From: Actinomycetes bacterium
GTDB taxonomy: Bacteria > Actinomycetota > Acidimicrobiia > Acidimicrobiales > RAAP-2
DNA length: 64,000 nucleotides
NCBI GenBank assembly: GCA_021779855.1
Contig: JAJXZW010000006.1
Location: 40,226-104,225 of the forward strand
Reading direction: 5' to 3'
Part shown: positions 48,468 to 57,262 of the stretch, piece by piece
Numbering within the stretch: position 1 is the stretch's first letter
Layout: each line of letters starts with the position of its first letter
The notes under the pieces: generated by a model
The model's input: the letters and a program-made list of their open reading frames with translations, nothing else
The model's database searches: none
Told to the model about the DNA's origin: nothing
Position numbers and translations under genes: made by a program

Positions 48468-49693
48468 CGATGACCTCCTTCACAACCCAACGTCGCTTCT
48501 TCTGCACTGCGGGCACCGCCGCCGGAGTCGGCGGCGGCCAACGGGAACCCGCCGGCTCGCTCGCCGTGCACGGTGAACGGCAGGCGCTTGCGGAACGCCG
48601 CCCGGCAGTGGCGTTCGACCTCCACCGCCAAACTCGCCAGGGCCGCCGCCGCCGGATCGTCGGGAGCGTCCAGCACGACCGGCCGGCCGTGGTCACCGCA
48701 GTCGCGGGCCTTGGCCGAGAGCGGGACCCGCCCCAGCAGGGGCACCCCCAGCCGTCCGGCCAGCTCCACGCCGCCGTCGCGGCCAAAGACGTCATCGACG
48801 TGGCCGCAGTGCGAACAGACCAGCCCGGACATGTTCTCCACCACCCCGGCCAGGTTCAGCTCGGCCCGCCGGGCCAACACGCCCGCCCGCTCCGCCACCC
48901 GGCTGGCCGCCTCCTGGGGGGTGGTCACCACGACCACGTTCGCCCCGGGCACCAGGGACGCCACCGACATCGCCGCGTCGCCGGTCCCCGGCGGCATATC
49001 CACGACCAGGTAGTCCAGATCTCCCCAGAACACGCCCGACACGAACTGTTCGATCGCCTCGTGCAGCATCGGGCCCCGCCAGATCACCGGCGACGCCTCG
49101 TCAGCCAAGAAGCCGATCGACACGGCCCGCAGGCCCCACCGGCGTTCGGGCAGCAGGAACTCACCGATGCCCATCGGGTCGCCGCTCGCGCCCAGCATGC
49201 GGGGCACCGAATAGCCCCACACGTCGGCGTCCAGCAGGCCGACCCGACGACCGGCCGTCGCCAGGGCGCACGCCAGGTTCACCGCCACCGTCGACTTGCC
49301 CACCCCGCCCTTGCCCGACGAGACCAGCACCACCTTCGTCGACCCGTCCGAGAAGAACGGTGGGTCCTTCGGCTGGCGGGCAGCCAGGACCGCCGCGGCG
49401 TGGCGCTCGCCCTCGTCGCTCATGGCTTCAAGGCGCACCTCCACCCGCTCCACTCCGTCCAGCTCTCCCAGCGCGGCCCCCACCGCATCACTGATCTCGT
49501 CGCCGGAACGGACCTGGGCCGGGGCCAGGGCCAGCCTCACCGACACCACCCCGGGCCCGGCCTCCACAACGTCACGCACCATGCCGAGCTGACCCAAGCC
49601 CAGCCCGGTCTCGGGATCCTCAACGGCCTCCACCACCGCGAGGGGGCCCAAGCGATCCGCCCCGTCGACTCCAGTCACCAGCAAACGCGTCAC
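48464..49693 (-). CDS. Mrp/ApbC-type P-loop ATPase, FeS carrier
   Basis: A 409-residue protein: N-terminal MIP18-like domain (DPETGLGLGQLGMVRDV), deviant Walker A GKGGVGKS at 127-134, DMPPGTGD, and CSHCG near residue 320 for cluster binding. GTG 49691-49693 is chosen because GGAGG lies five bases upstream and a GATAAT -10 lies about 30 bases upstream. It overlaps the catalytic subunit gene by four bases. As first gene of the operon it probably supplies FeS clusters to the multi-cluster subunits that follow. Confidence 0.87.
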   Translation of the reverse strand: MTRLLVTGVDGADRLGPLAVVEAVEDPETGLGLGQLGMVRDVVEAGPGVVSVRLALAPAQVRSGDEISDAVGAALGELDGVERVEVRLEAMSDEGERHAAAVLAARQPKDPPFFSDGSTKVVLVSSGKGGVGKSTVAVNLACALATAGRRVGLLDADVWGYSVPRMLGASGDPMGIGEFLLPERRWGLRAVSIGFLADEASPVIWRGPMLHEAIEQFVSGVFWGDLDYLVVDMPPGTGDAAMSVASLVPGANVVVVTTPQEAASRVAERAGVLARRAELNLAGVVENMSGLVCSHCGHVDDVFGRDGGVELAGRLGVPLLGRVPLSAKARDCGDHGRPVVLDAPDDPAAAALASLAVEVERHCRAAFRKRLPFTVHGERAGGFPLAAADSGGGARSAEEATLGCEGGHR

Positions 49694-49721
49694 CAGATCC
49701 TCCGCGTCCTTCGCACCGACG

Positions 49722-49770
49722 ATTATCGGTATCAAGGGCACAGTGCCCGACAGGTCCGAAAGTCCCAACT
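49722..49770 (-). promoter_or_regulatory. Promoter and inverted repeat of the molybdopterin oxidoreductase operon
   Basis: GATAAT (complement of 49722-49727) is a good -10 about 30 bases before the GTG. GGGCAC-A-GTGCCC at 49736-49748 is a perfect inverted repeat upstream of it, covering the usual -35 position. Further upstream GGGACTTTCGGACC is a weak dyad. No standard -35, so an activator may be needed. Confidence 0.45.
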
Positions 49771-49984
49771 TGACGGACGGCTCCCTCGAGGGGTGAGCGC
49801 CATACCGGTGACTCAGCGGCGGTGTGCCGAGCCGCTCGGAGCCATGGTGGGTGGTCCGCGCCGGTGCGCGATCGGAGCCAGTTGGCGTTTCGCCCGATGG
49901 TGAAGAGCGCGTCACTGAGGGACGTGGCCCGCCCGGCGACGGGGCACGAAGGAGGTCGAACGAGTGACACGGGTCCCGAGGACT

Positions 49985-50270
49985 CTGCCCGACGGGCTCG
50001 TCCGACCGATCACGCGGGCCGGGGCCGAGAGATGCGCGAGCACCGGGGCTTCTCGGTCGCCACCGCCATCTCGATCTACGTCGGTGACCCGCACGGTCCC
50101 TACCGGCGCGGGTCCAACGAGGACACCAACGGGCTCCGACGCCGCTACCCGCCGGCGCGAGCGGGCCTCCCCACACGGCGCGACGGACCCGCGCCGCATC
50201 CCGCGCAGCCCCTGCGGACGCGATCGCGAGACGCTCGGGTGCACGAGACCACCAGTGACCTCCGCCGGGC
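49985..50270 (+). pseudogene. Decayed IS30-family transposase fragment
   Basis: In shifting frames the plus strand encodes remnants of the IS30 C-terminal half: LPDGLVRPITRAGAE, then MREHRGFSVATAISIY, GDPHGPYRRGSNEDTNGL and RDRETLGCTRPPVTSAGL. These line up with the intact element's LPRELLRSLTWDRGKE, DPHSPWQRGTNENTNGL and RPRKILGWRTPAEAL. At least two frameshifts and missing N-terminus show an old relic. It fills most of the gap between the oxidoreductase operon and the stress-protein gene. Confidence 0.75.
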
Positions 50271-50473
50271 TCGTTACACCGACCCGTTGGGCCCGCCCAC
50301 GGTCCGCGAGTGGTCGAGGTCACCACCAGCGTCAGAACCCCGAGGCCGCTCGGCCGAGAGACGGGCGGCCTCGTGGGCCATTCGGCTCTCCTGAAGGGCC
50401 TTTCGCCCCTACCCTCGGGACCATCAACGGGTCGAGCCTGGACGAGGAGCTCTGTTAGGGGGTGCGCAAGTCG

Positions 50474-51319
50474 ATGGCTGCTGAAACGGCAACGGCGGAA
50501 GTTGTGGTGGGAGTGGACGGCTCGGATAACAGCCGACGGGCCCTTCGGTGGGGGCTGGCCGAGGCAGCCCGCCGGGGCTGCCCGCTGCGCGCGGTGTACG
50601 CCTGGTACATCCCGGCGGTCGCCTACGGCGACCCGGCGCTGCCGGTGGGCGACGGGCCGGACTTCGAACGCGAGGGCCACGAGATCCTCGAGAAGGTGCT
50701 GGCCGCCGTCGACGAGGTCCCGGTGGGCGTCGAGGTGCGCTCGGTGGTGACGGAGGGGCCACCCGCGGTGGTGCTGCGGGACCTGGCCGACCGCGACGAG
50801 GTCGCCCTGGTGGTGGTGGGGTCTCGCGGCCGGGGTGGGGTGGCCGGGTTGCTGCTCGGTTCGGTCAGCCAGTCCCTGGCGAGTCGCCCGCCCAAGCCGG
50901 TGGTGATCGTCCCCGGCCGTGACGGCGCCACGGCCGACGGGCCGATCGTGGTGGGCGTGGACGGCTCGCCCGGCGCCGACGCCGCCCTCGACTGGGCGGC
51001 CGGCGAGGCGGCGCTGGGCGGAGCCCGACTGGAGGTGGTCACGGCCCGCGCCGGCGGGGCCGAGCCGGCCCAGGACGCGCAGAGGATCCAGGACGCGGCG
51101 GCCGCTCGCCTCCCTGGTGGGCTGGCCGGCGTGGACCACGTGGTGGTCGAGGGCCGCCCGGTGGAGGCCCTGCTGGGTCGAGCCGAGCACGCCCGGCTGG
51201 TGGTGGTGGGCTGCCGGGGGGTGGGCGCCGTCCACGAGATGTTGCTGGGCTCGACCAGCCACGCCCTGGCCCACCTGAGTCCCGCACCGGTCGCCATCAT
51301 CCCCACCCCCGCGGCGTGA
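50474..51319 (+). CDS. Tandem universal stress protein
   Basis: A 281-residue protein with two Usp domains (about 9-145 and 155-281). Each has VVVGVDGS at the start and a GSRGRGG or GCRGVGA nucleotide-binding loop followed by LLGSVSQSLA or LLGSTSHALA near the end, the ATP-binding form of the family. ATG 50474 is chosen over GTG 50462, which would sit inside the AGGGGG ribosome-binding site. Overlaps the exporter gene by four bases. Confidence 0.88.
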   Translation: MAAETATAEVVVGVDGSDNSRRALRWGLAEAARRGCPLRAVYAWYIPAVAYGDPALPVGDGPDFEREGHEILEKVLAAVDEVPVGVEVRSVVTEGPPAVVLRDLADRDEVALVVVGSRGRGGVAGLLLGSVSQSLASRPPKPVVIVPGRDGATADGPIVVGVDGSPGADAALDWAAGEAALGGARLEVVTARAGGAEPAQDAQRIQDAAAARLPGGLAGVDHVVVEGRPVEALLGRAEHARLVVVGCRGVGAVHEMLLGSTSHALAHLSPAPVAIIPTPAA

Positions 51320-53079
51320 CCACGGGCAGCGGATCGTCGCCGCCGGCGACGGTGCGGCCCGGCTACAAGTGGGTGGCCCTGTCGAACACCACGCTGGGCG
51401 TACTGATGGCCAGCGTGAACGCCACGTCCCTGATCATCTCGCTGCCGGTGATCTTCCGGGGCCTGCACGTCAACCCGCTGGCCGCGTCGAGCTTCGACTA
51501 CCTGCTGTGGATGCTCATGGGCTACATGCTGGTCACCGCCGCCCTGGTCGTCACCCTGGGCCGCATCGGCGACATGTACGGCCGGGTCCGCATGTACAAC
51601 CTCGGTTTCGTCGTGTTCACCCTCGGTTCGATCGGGGCGGCCGCCACCTGGAGCCACGGCGGGGCCGGGGCGGTGGAACTGATCGTCATGCGCATGGTCC
51701 AGGCGGTCGGCGGGGCCATGCTCATGGCCAACTCGGCGGCCATCTTGACCGACGCCTTCCCCGAGGACCAGCGCGGCACCGCCCTGGGAATAAACCAGAT
51801 CGCCAGCATGGCCGGAACGTTCTTGGGCATCATCGTCGGCGGGCTGATCAGCCAGGCCGGATGGCGATGGGTGTTCCTCTTCAACGTCCCCATCGGCGTC
51901 GCCGGAACCATCTGGTCGTATTGGAAGCTCGAGGAGCTCGGGGTGAGGGTCCGGGCCCGCGTCGACTGGGCCGGCAACCTGACTTTCGCGGCGGGTCTGA
52001 CCATGCTCCTGGTCGGCATCACCTACGGCATCCGCGGCTACGGCGGGCATCTGATGGGCTGGACCGACCCGTTCGTCATCGAGATGCTCGCCGGCGGGGT
52101 CGCCGCCCTGGTCCTGTTCGTGGTGGTGGAGCGACGGTCCCCGCAGCCCATGTTCAACCTGGACCTGTTCCGCATCCGGGCCTTCACCGCCGGCAACCTG
52201 GCCGGACTGTTGTCGTCGATCGGCCGCGGCGGGCTGCAGTTCATGTTGATCATGTGGCTGCAAGGCATCTGGCTCCCGCTGCACGGCTACTCCTTCACCG
52301 ACACCCCCCTGTGGGCCGGTATCTACATGCTGCCCACCACCGTCGGTTTCTTGGCCGCCGGCCCCCTCTCCGGGCATCTGTCCGACCGCTACGGGGCTCG
52401 CCCCTTCGCCACCGCCGGCATGGTGCTGGCCGCCATCTCCTTCGGGCTGTTAATGGCCCTCCCGGTCGACTTCTCCTACCCCCTGTTCGCCCTGGTGCTG
52501 TTCGTGAACGGCGTCGCCTTCGGCCTGTTCGCCTCCCCCAACACCGCCGGCATCATGAACTCCCTGCCCGAACGCCACCGCGGCGTCGGCTCGGGCATGC
52601 GGGCCACCTTCCAGAACACCGGCATGCCCATCTCCATCGGCATCTTCTTCTCCTTGATGATCATCGGCCTGTCCGCTCATGTCCCCGCCGCCCTCTACCA
52701 CGGGCTCATCACCAACGGCGTCGCCCCCACCCAAGCATCCCGGCTGTCGCACCTGCCCGCCGTCGGCTTCCTCTTCGCCGCCTTCTTGGGCTCCAACCCG
52801 CTCCAGACCCTGCTCGGCCCCGGAACCCTCAACAGCCTGTCCGCCCACAACTCCGCCACCCTGATCTCCAAGCAGTTCTTCCCCCACCTCATCGCCGGCC
52901 CCTTCCACAGCGGACTCATCGTCGTGCTCAGCTTCGCCGTCATCATGTGCCTCATCGCCGCCGGCGCCTCCTGGATGCGCGGCGGCCACTACATCTACCG
53001 AGAACCCCAAGACGAAGGCACCGGCCAGCAGTCACCGCCCCCCGACGGCCCCACACCGCAGCGCGTCACGACCGGCTGA
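51316..53079 (+). CDS. MFS drug:H+ antiporter-2 family exporter
   Basis: A 587-residue, 14-helix major facilitator of the DHA2/EmrB type. Loop 2-3 GRIGDMYGRVRMYN (motif A), motif C region MAGTFLGIIVGGLISQAGWRWVFLFNVP (core GWRWVFLFNVPIG) and the second-half LSDRYGARPFATAG are typical. Cytoplasmic C-terminal tail. It is translationally coupled to the Usp gene (GTGA overlap), an arrangement that suggests stress-linked export; substrate unknown. Confidence 0.9.
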   Translation: MTTGSGSSPPATVRPGYKWVALSNTTLGVLMASVNATSLIISLPVIFRGLHVNPLAASSFDYLLWMLMGYMLVTAALVVTLGRIGDMYGRVRMYNLGFVVFTLGSIGAAATWSHGGAGAVELIVMRMVQAVGGAMLMANSAAILTDAFPEDQRGTALGINQIASMAGTFLGIIVGGLISQAGWRWVFLFNVPIGVAGTIWSYWKLEELGVRVRARVDWAGNLTFAAGLTMLLVGITYGIRGYGGHLMGWTDPFVIEMLAGGVAALVLFVVVERRSPQPMFNLDLFRIRAFTAGNLAGLLSSIGRGGLQFMLIMWLQGIWLPLHGYSFTDTPLWAGIYMLPTTVGFLAAGPLSGHLSDRYGARPFATAGMVLAAISFGLLMALPVDFSYPLFALVLFVNGVAFGLFASPNTAGIMNSLPERHRGVGSGMRATFQNTGMPISIGIFFSLMIIGLSAHVPAALYHGLITNGVAPTQASRLSHLPAVGFLFAAFLGSNPLQTLLGPGTLNSLSAHNSATLISKQFFPHLIAGPFHSGLIVVLSFAVIMCLIAAGASWMRGGHYIYREPQDEGTGQQSPPPDGPTPQRVTTG

Positions 53080-54532
53080 AGCCGGACGGGAGGGTTGGCG
53101 AGCGGATCCTCCGAGAGGATCGACTCACGCCACGACAGTCCGGGGCGGCCCCGACCTCAGTTGACGTCACGGCCTTCCCCGGCCAGTCACCCCACGTCGC
53201 GTGGCGAGGTCCGGCGGTTCGTTGCCTCAACGTCAACTCGAATTCGATTGGCACGACGTCAGCGAGGGGCCAGTGCCGCCGTGGCCGAATGGTGAAGACC
53301 CCGACGTCGTCGACGATCGCGTTGGTGAGTTCGAGACGGGTGCGCCTCCCGGTCCAGCCGCTCGATCCGCATGATCGACCGGAGGCTCTGCGCCGTCGCG
53401 CCATCGGACGCGTCGCCGACCGAGCCGAACGACGGCGGGACCCGCCGCCGACACCTTCTCGGTGCGGGACCACGAGGTGAACCCGCCCTGCACCCCGTGA
53501 TCGGCGTGGACGATCCCGCCCTGGCGGACCCCGCGCTGCGCGGTGGCCGTGTCGAGGACGTTCTCCACGAGTCGTGTCGGATCGTGTCGATGGACCAGGC
53601 GACGACGCGTCGGCCGCGCGTGTCCCTCACGCACCCGCAGAGGACCCGGCCTTCGCGTCCGGTCGCGCGGTGTCGGTCGCCCACGGCTCGTCGGGCTCGT
53701 CGCGGGCGACCGGCACTCAACGGGGTCGTCGATCGTGGGAACGCCCGGTTGCCGTCTCACCGTGGCGGGCCCCGGGAGCCCGGCGATCTCCGCGTCGCGT
53801 TGGAGGGGTGACGAGGTTGAGGCTCACCTCGATCCCGCCGCTCCCAAGCTGGCTCGGCGCGCACCCGACGCGAGCCGTAGGTGCCGCGGCTCGCCACGTG
53901 GATCCGTGATGAGGGCCGCCGGCCACTCGCGGCGCATCGTCGTGGGCGAGAGGGGACGTCAGCGGTAGCCGTCGGAGCCCGGGGAGACGTTGAGGACTCG
54001 ACGGCACCGTCGGACGGGGGACTCGGCGTCGACGGGGATGTCGATCACGGGTGGACCCCCGTGGGCGCGGGCCGCCCGATCCCAGGAGCTCGTTGGCCGG
54101 CGCCGGATCTCGACCTCGGCCTCGAGCTCGCGGCGGCGGCGCCTCGCGCCTCGGCTGTCGGGACTCGGCCGTCGTCCGCCCGGGGATGGGCCCTCGGTCG
54201 AGTCCGGCCGGATCCCGTGACAGAGGGCGCCGTCGGTGACGCCGAGATCGGCGACCGTCTTCGAGACGGCCCGTCCCGCTTCGAGAGAGCCGTCGCGCGC
54301 CATCGGAACTCGGCGGGTCAGGTTGTCCGCACGAGTGGGGCAGACCCCGGTGGCCCCCGCCAGCGGGGCCGCGAGGGCCCGGGGGACCCGTGACGGGACC
54401 GGTCAGGAAGATTCGGGCGCGTCCCGAGTTGCATCGGGTGTATGGTCACGCCCCACCGAGTCCGATGCCGCACCCGAGCGTTCCGCTGCCCGTCACGGCC
54501 GGTCGCGGTCCCGGCGCGAGCGAAGTGATCCG
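53080..54532. other. 1453-base gene-poor stretch containing an IS3 relic
   Basis: No intact gene. Most of it is accounted for by the frameshifted IS3-family remnant described separately; the remaining ends (53080-53224 and 54310-54532) show nothing recognisable. Confidence 0.6.
53225..54303 (-). pseudogene. Decayed IS3-family transposase (orfAB)
   Basis: On the minus strand, in alternating frames, the OrfB integrase core can be followed: GRRVVAWSIDTIRHDS, GGIVHADHGVQGGFTSW, PSFGSVGDASDGATAQSL, RLELTNAIVDDVGVF and RPRRHWPLADVVPIEFEL. These correspond to the IS3 pattern with HSDHGSQYTS, SVGDxxDNAxxES and RRHSxLGxxxPxExE. Upstream, 53959-54303 reads like OrfA (VADLGVTDGALCH, RRRRELEAEVEIRRR), less certain. 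Several frameshifts and lost catalytic residues show it is dead. Confidence 0.75.
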
Positions 54533-55285
54533 ATGACGGACTGGTCCGACTTTCTGAGGGACTTCCACCAACGACACCCGGGCATCACCGAAGACGTGCT
54601 CGCCCACTCGCACTTCACCGGCCGCTCGCCCTACCAGTGGCTCGTGGAGGCCACGACGCCCTCCGCGCGCACCCTGGACCTCGCCTGTGGGAGCGCCCCC
54701 ATGGCCGCCGAGGGTCGGGGTCGCCCCTGGATCGGGCTCGACCGATCGCCGAGCGAGCTCTCGAGGGCCGCCCGGCACCCGAACACCGCCTACGTGGTGG
54801 GGACCGCCTCGCACCTCCCCTTCACCGACGCCGCGTTCGACGTGGTCGTGTGCTCGATGGCTCTGATGCTGCTCGAGCCCCTCGAGGCGTGCGTCCGTGA
54901 GGTCGAGCGCGTCCTCGCCCCCGGCGGGCGCCTCGTCGCCCTCACCCCGGGCGGGGGCTCCGTGCTGACGTTGCGGGACCAGGCGCGCTGGGCCCGCCTC
55001 CTCGTGCGACTGCGCCGGGCGCGCCTCACCTACCCCAACCGGTCCGCGCCCTCGTCCCTGGTCGAGCGGGCGTCCCGCGGCCGGTGGGCGCTGCTCGCGG
55101 ACGAGAGGCGGCGCTTCGCCTTCGAGATGGAGCGCGACGGGGACGCCCTGCGGCTCGTCGACTCCCTGTACCTCCCGGGAGTCGACCCCCGCCGACTCCC
55201 GCGCGCCCGCGCGCTCGCACGCACCTGGGTGGGCTCGGACCTGGGGATCCCCTTACGACGGGTCGTGATGGTCCGTCGCGGCTGA
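54533..55285 (+). CDS. SAM-dependent methyltransferase, class I
   Basis: A 250-residue methyltransferase: SAM motif I TLDLACGSAPMA (about residues 45-56), acidic loop GLDRSPSEL, motif with SHLPFTDAAFDVVVCSMALMLL (core LPFTDAAFDVVVCSMAL) and LAPGGRLVALTPG. Related to UbiE/MenG-like small-molecule methylases; substrate unknown. ATG 54533. It stands alone between the IS3 relic and the redox region. Confidence 0.85.
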   Translation: MTDWSDFLRDFHQRHPGITEDVLAHSHFTGRSPYQWLVEATTPSARTLDLACGSAPMAAEGRGRPWIGLDRSPSELSRAARHPNTAYVVGTASHLPFTDAAFDVVVCSMALMLLEPLEACVREVERVLAPGGRLVALTPGGGSVLTLRDQARWARLLVRLRRARLTYPNRSAPSSLVERASRGRWALLADERRRFAFEMERDGDALRLVDSLYLPGVDPRRLPRARALARTWVGSDLGIPLRRVVMVRRG

Positions 55286-55595
55286 TCCGGCTACCCACGT
55301 CTCGGTACCCGGTCCGATGCCGTCCACTTGAGCGCGGTCGCCCGACCCGCCCGACCGCTCCAGGGCTCCCGAGTCCTCGGGAATGGGTGCGGCCGGGCGA
55401 GTTCCACCTCGGTGGAGGGAGCCGTGCACACGACTCGATCCAGACCCCACCGATCCCAGGACCGCCGGCGTGGGTAAGGGCGCCGCCCGAACGCGACGTA
55501 CCACCGCGCCCACGACGTCGCCAGGCCATCGCCGCGGCCTCGGCGGTCGTCATCGTGGGCGGGGCGATCGGCCTCGCGCTTCGCCACTCGGCGGC
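55286..55595. other. Spacer without recognisable gene
   Basis: About 310 bases. A GGGAAT at 55379-55384 is followed by GTT after 16 rather than 18 bases, so I do not count it with the five matching promoters. Otherwise nothing recognised. Confidence 0.4.
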
Positions 55596-55853
55596 GGGGC
55601 CGGTGCGGGTGCCGTCCTGCTCGCGGTCTACACCGCGGGTCTCGGGCTGCCCTTCCTCGTTGTGGCCCTCTTCTTCGACCGGCTGCGCGCACCGCTGCAG
55701 GGGCTCAAGCGCCACGGGGCGGGGGTGACCGTGACCAGCGCCGTGGTCCTGCTCGGGCTGGGGACCCTGCTGGTGCTCAACCGGCTCGCCTTGATCACGA
55801 CCCTGGCCCAGCACCTCGCCCGAGCCGTCGCCCCCGATCGAGGGCGAGGGAAT
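55596..55853 (+). pseudogene. C-terminal fragment of a CcdA-like thiol-disulfide membrane protein
   Basis: Encodes the last two helices of a CcdA/DsbD-like protein: GAVLLAVYTAGLGLPFLVVAL, whose core VYTAGLGLPFL is highly typical, a basic linker (RLRAPLQGLKRHG) and VTSAVVLLGLGTLLVLNRL. The N-terminal part with the redox cysteines is absent and the upstream DNA is degenerate. It lies just before a promoter for a glutaredoxin-like operon, so the intact ancestor probably belonged to the same redox system. Confidence 0.65.
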
Positions 55854-55874
55854 GACCTCGCGGTGAGCCGGGTT
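55848..55874 (+). promoter_or_regulatory. SigR/SigH-type promoter before the glutaredoxin-like operon
   Basis: GGGAAT (55848-55853), exactly 18 bases, GTT (55872-55874). Identical spacing to four other copies in this region. The first start codon is 48 bases after GTT, with AAGGA before it, so this message has a leader. Confidence 0.75.
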
Positions 55875-55922
55875 GCGTCAGCGAGGTCGACACGGCCGAG
55901 GACCCGGAAAAGGACGAATCAG

Positions 55923-56723
55923 ATGACGACAGCCACCACCTACCGCACCGCCGCCCTGGCGGCCCCACCCACCACCCGTCTGGTCCCCCGGGCCCTCGGC
56001 GCGGGCCTGGCCGGTGGCGTCGTGCTGGCGATGATCATGATGGTCGTGATGGCCGTCGCGGGCCAGGGCTTCTGGAGCCCGGTCAACCTCGGAATCCCGG
56101 CCTTCGTCTTCACGATCACCCCGCCCCTCACGATGCTGCCGTCCCTGCTGGGGGCCATGGGCATCTCACTGCCGGCGTCGGCCATGGGCCAGATGAGCGC
56201 GGCGATCGCCAGCGGCCACATCAGCTCGGCCATGGTCCAGCGCCTCGGGTCGCTGCTCATGGGGATGCACGTCCCCGCGGCCAAGGTCCAGCTCATGGGC
56301 CAGCTCATGACCGGCCACGCCACCAACTCGACGGTGAGTCAGCTGCTGGCGGGCATGCCGGCCTCGGCGCGCGACGCGGTGATGGCGGCCATGCCCGTGA
56401 GCCCCGGGCGGGTCGTGGTGGGGCTCATCTTGCACATGATGATGTCGCTGGTGTTCGGTGTGGCCTTCGCCGCCGTGATCGTGGGCGCCCGTCGCGCGGG
56501 CCTGACGGCGCTGCGCACGCGGGCCGGTGTGATCGGCACCTCGATGATCGGTGGGGCGGTGGTGTACGTGCTCATGCGCTGGGTCCTGCTGCCCCCGACG
56601 AACTCGATGATGGCCTTCGTGCCCCAGTGGTGGTTCTTCATCGCCCACCTCATGTTCGGTCTGGTCGTCGGGGCGATCCTGGCCTCGGCGCTCGCCCCGC
56701 GCTCGGCGAGGGCGGGGGCCTGA
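55923..56723 (+). CDS. Four-helix membrane protein, function unknown
   Basis: A 266-residue Met-rich membrane protein with about four to five helices (near residues 25-48, 55-75, 155-180, 195-215, 230-255) and a central Ala/Met-rich stretch of repeats (MGQMSAAIASGHISSAMVQRL, of which SAAIASGHISSAM is typical). I do not recognise a family. ATG 55923. It heads an operon with a glutaredoxin-like protein (4 bases later) and a patatin, and has a SigR-type promoter upstream, so a role in membrane or thiol stress is inferred. Confidence 0.6.
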   Translation: MTTATTYRTAALAAPPTTRLVPRALGAGLAGGVVLAMIMMVVMAVAGQGFWSPVNLGIPAFVFTITPPLTMLPSLLGAMGISLPASAMGQMSAAIASGHISSAMVQRLGSLLMGMHVPAAKVQLMGQLMTGHATNSTVSQLLAGMPASARDAVMAAMPVSPGRVVVGLILHMMMSLVFGVAFAAVIVGARRAGLTALRTRAGVIGTSMIGGAVVYVLMRWVLLPPTNSMMAFVPQWWFFIAHLMFGLVVGAILASALAPRSARAGA

Positions 56724-56727
56724 GCCG

Positions 56728-57249
56728 ATGGCGAGCGACACCCTCGGCCCCCCCGAGGGCGATGACGGCGCGTCGGGTGAGTCCCGGCGCGCCGTCACCG
56801 CGGTGCCGGGCCCCCCGTCGGTCACCGTCTACTGGCGACCGGGCTGCGCCTCGTGCGCGCGCCTGCTCGCCGGCCTCGCCCGGCTCGGGGTCGAGCGGAC
56901 CGAGGTCGACATCTGGCGCGACCCCGTGGCCGCCGCGGCGGTGCGTCGCGTCGCACGGGGCAACGAGACCGTGCCGTCGGTCGTCGTCGGCGGGCGCGCC
57001 CTCGTGAACCCCTCCCTCGACCAGGTCCTGACCGCCGTGGGCCGGTCTCCCGAGACGCCCGGCGGCCGCCCCCGCCGCGACGGCGTGCGGGGGGCGGTGG
57101 TCGCCGTCGCGATCCTCGGCTCCTTCGCCCTCGAGGCCTCCGGGCACCCGGGCCTCTCGTGGGCCTACGACGGCGTGGTGGTCCTGCTCACCGCCGCCCG
57201 CGCGCTCGGGCGGCGGTGGCGACGCGAGCGCCGGCCGCGCACGAGCTGA
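56728..57249 (+). CDS. Glutaredoxin-like protein with C-terminal membrane segments
   Basis: A 173-residue protein. Residues 31-110 are a glutaredoxin-like fold with VTVYWRPGCASC (Cys40 and Cys43), a TVPSVVVGGRALVNPS cis-Pro region and a helix after it. The C-terminal part has two weakly hydrophobic segments (about 122-134 and 145-158) and ends in RRWRRERRPRTS, suggesting membrane attachment. Mycoredoxin/NrdH-like redox role is likely. Under the SigR-type promoter at 55848. Confidence 0.78.
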   Translation: MASDTLGPPEGDDGASGESRRAVTAVPGPPSVTVYWRPGCASCARLLAGLARLGVERTEVDIWRDPVAAAAVRRVARGNETVPSVVVGGRALVNPSLDQVLTAVGRSPETPGGRPRRDGVRGAVVAVAILGSFALEASGHPGLSWAYDGVVVLLTAARALGRRWRRERRPRTS

Positions 57250-57262
57250 CGACGGCCCCGCC

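Noticed and set aside
49750-49775. DosR/DevR box upstream of the Mrp gene
   Set aside because: Only one half (GGGACT) fits the 20-base consensus; the other half deviates at most positions.
55379-55403. Sixth SigR-type promoter
   Set aside because: GGGAAT and GTT are 16 bases apart rather than 18, and no intact gene follows closely.
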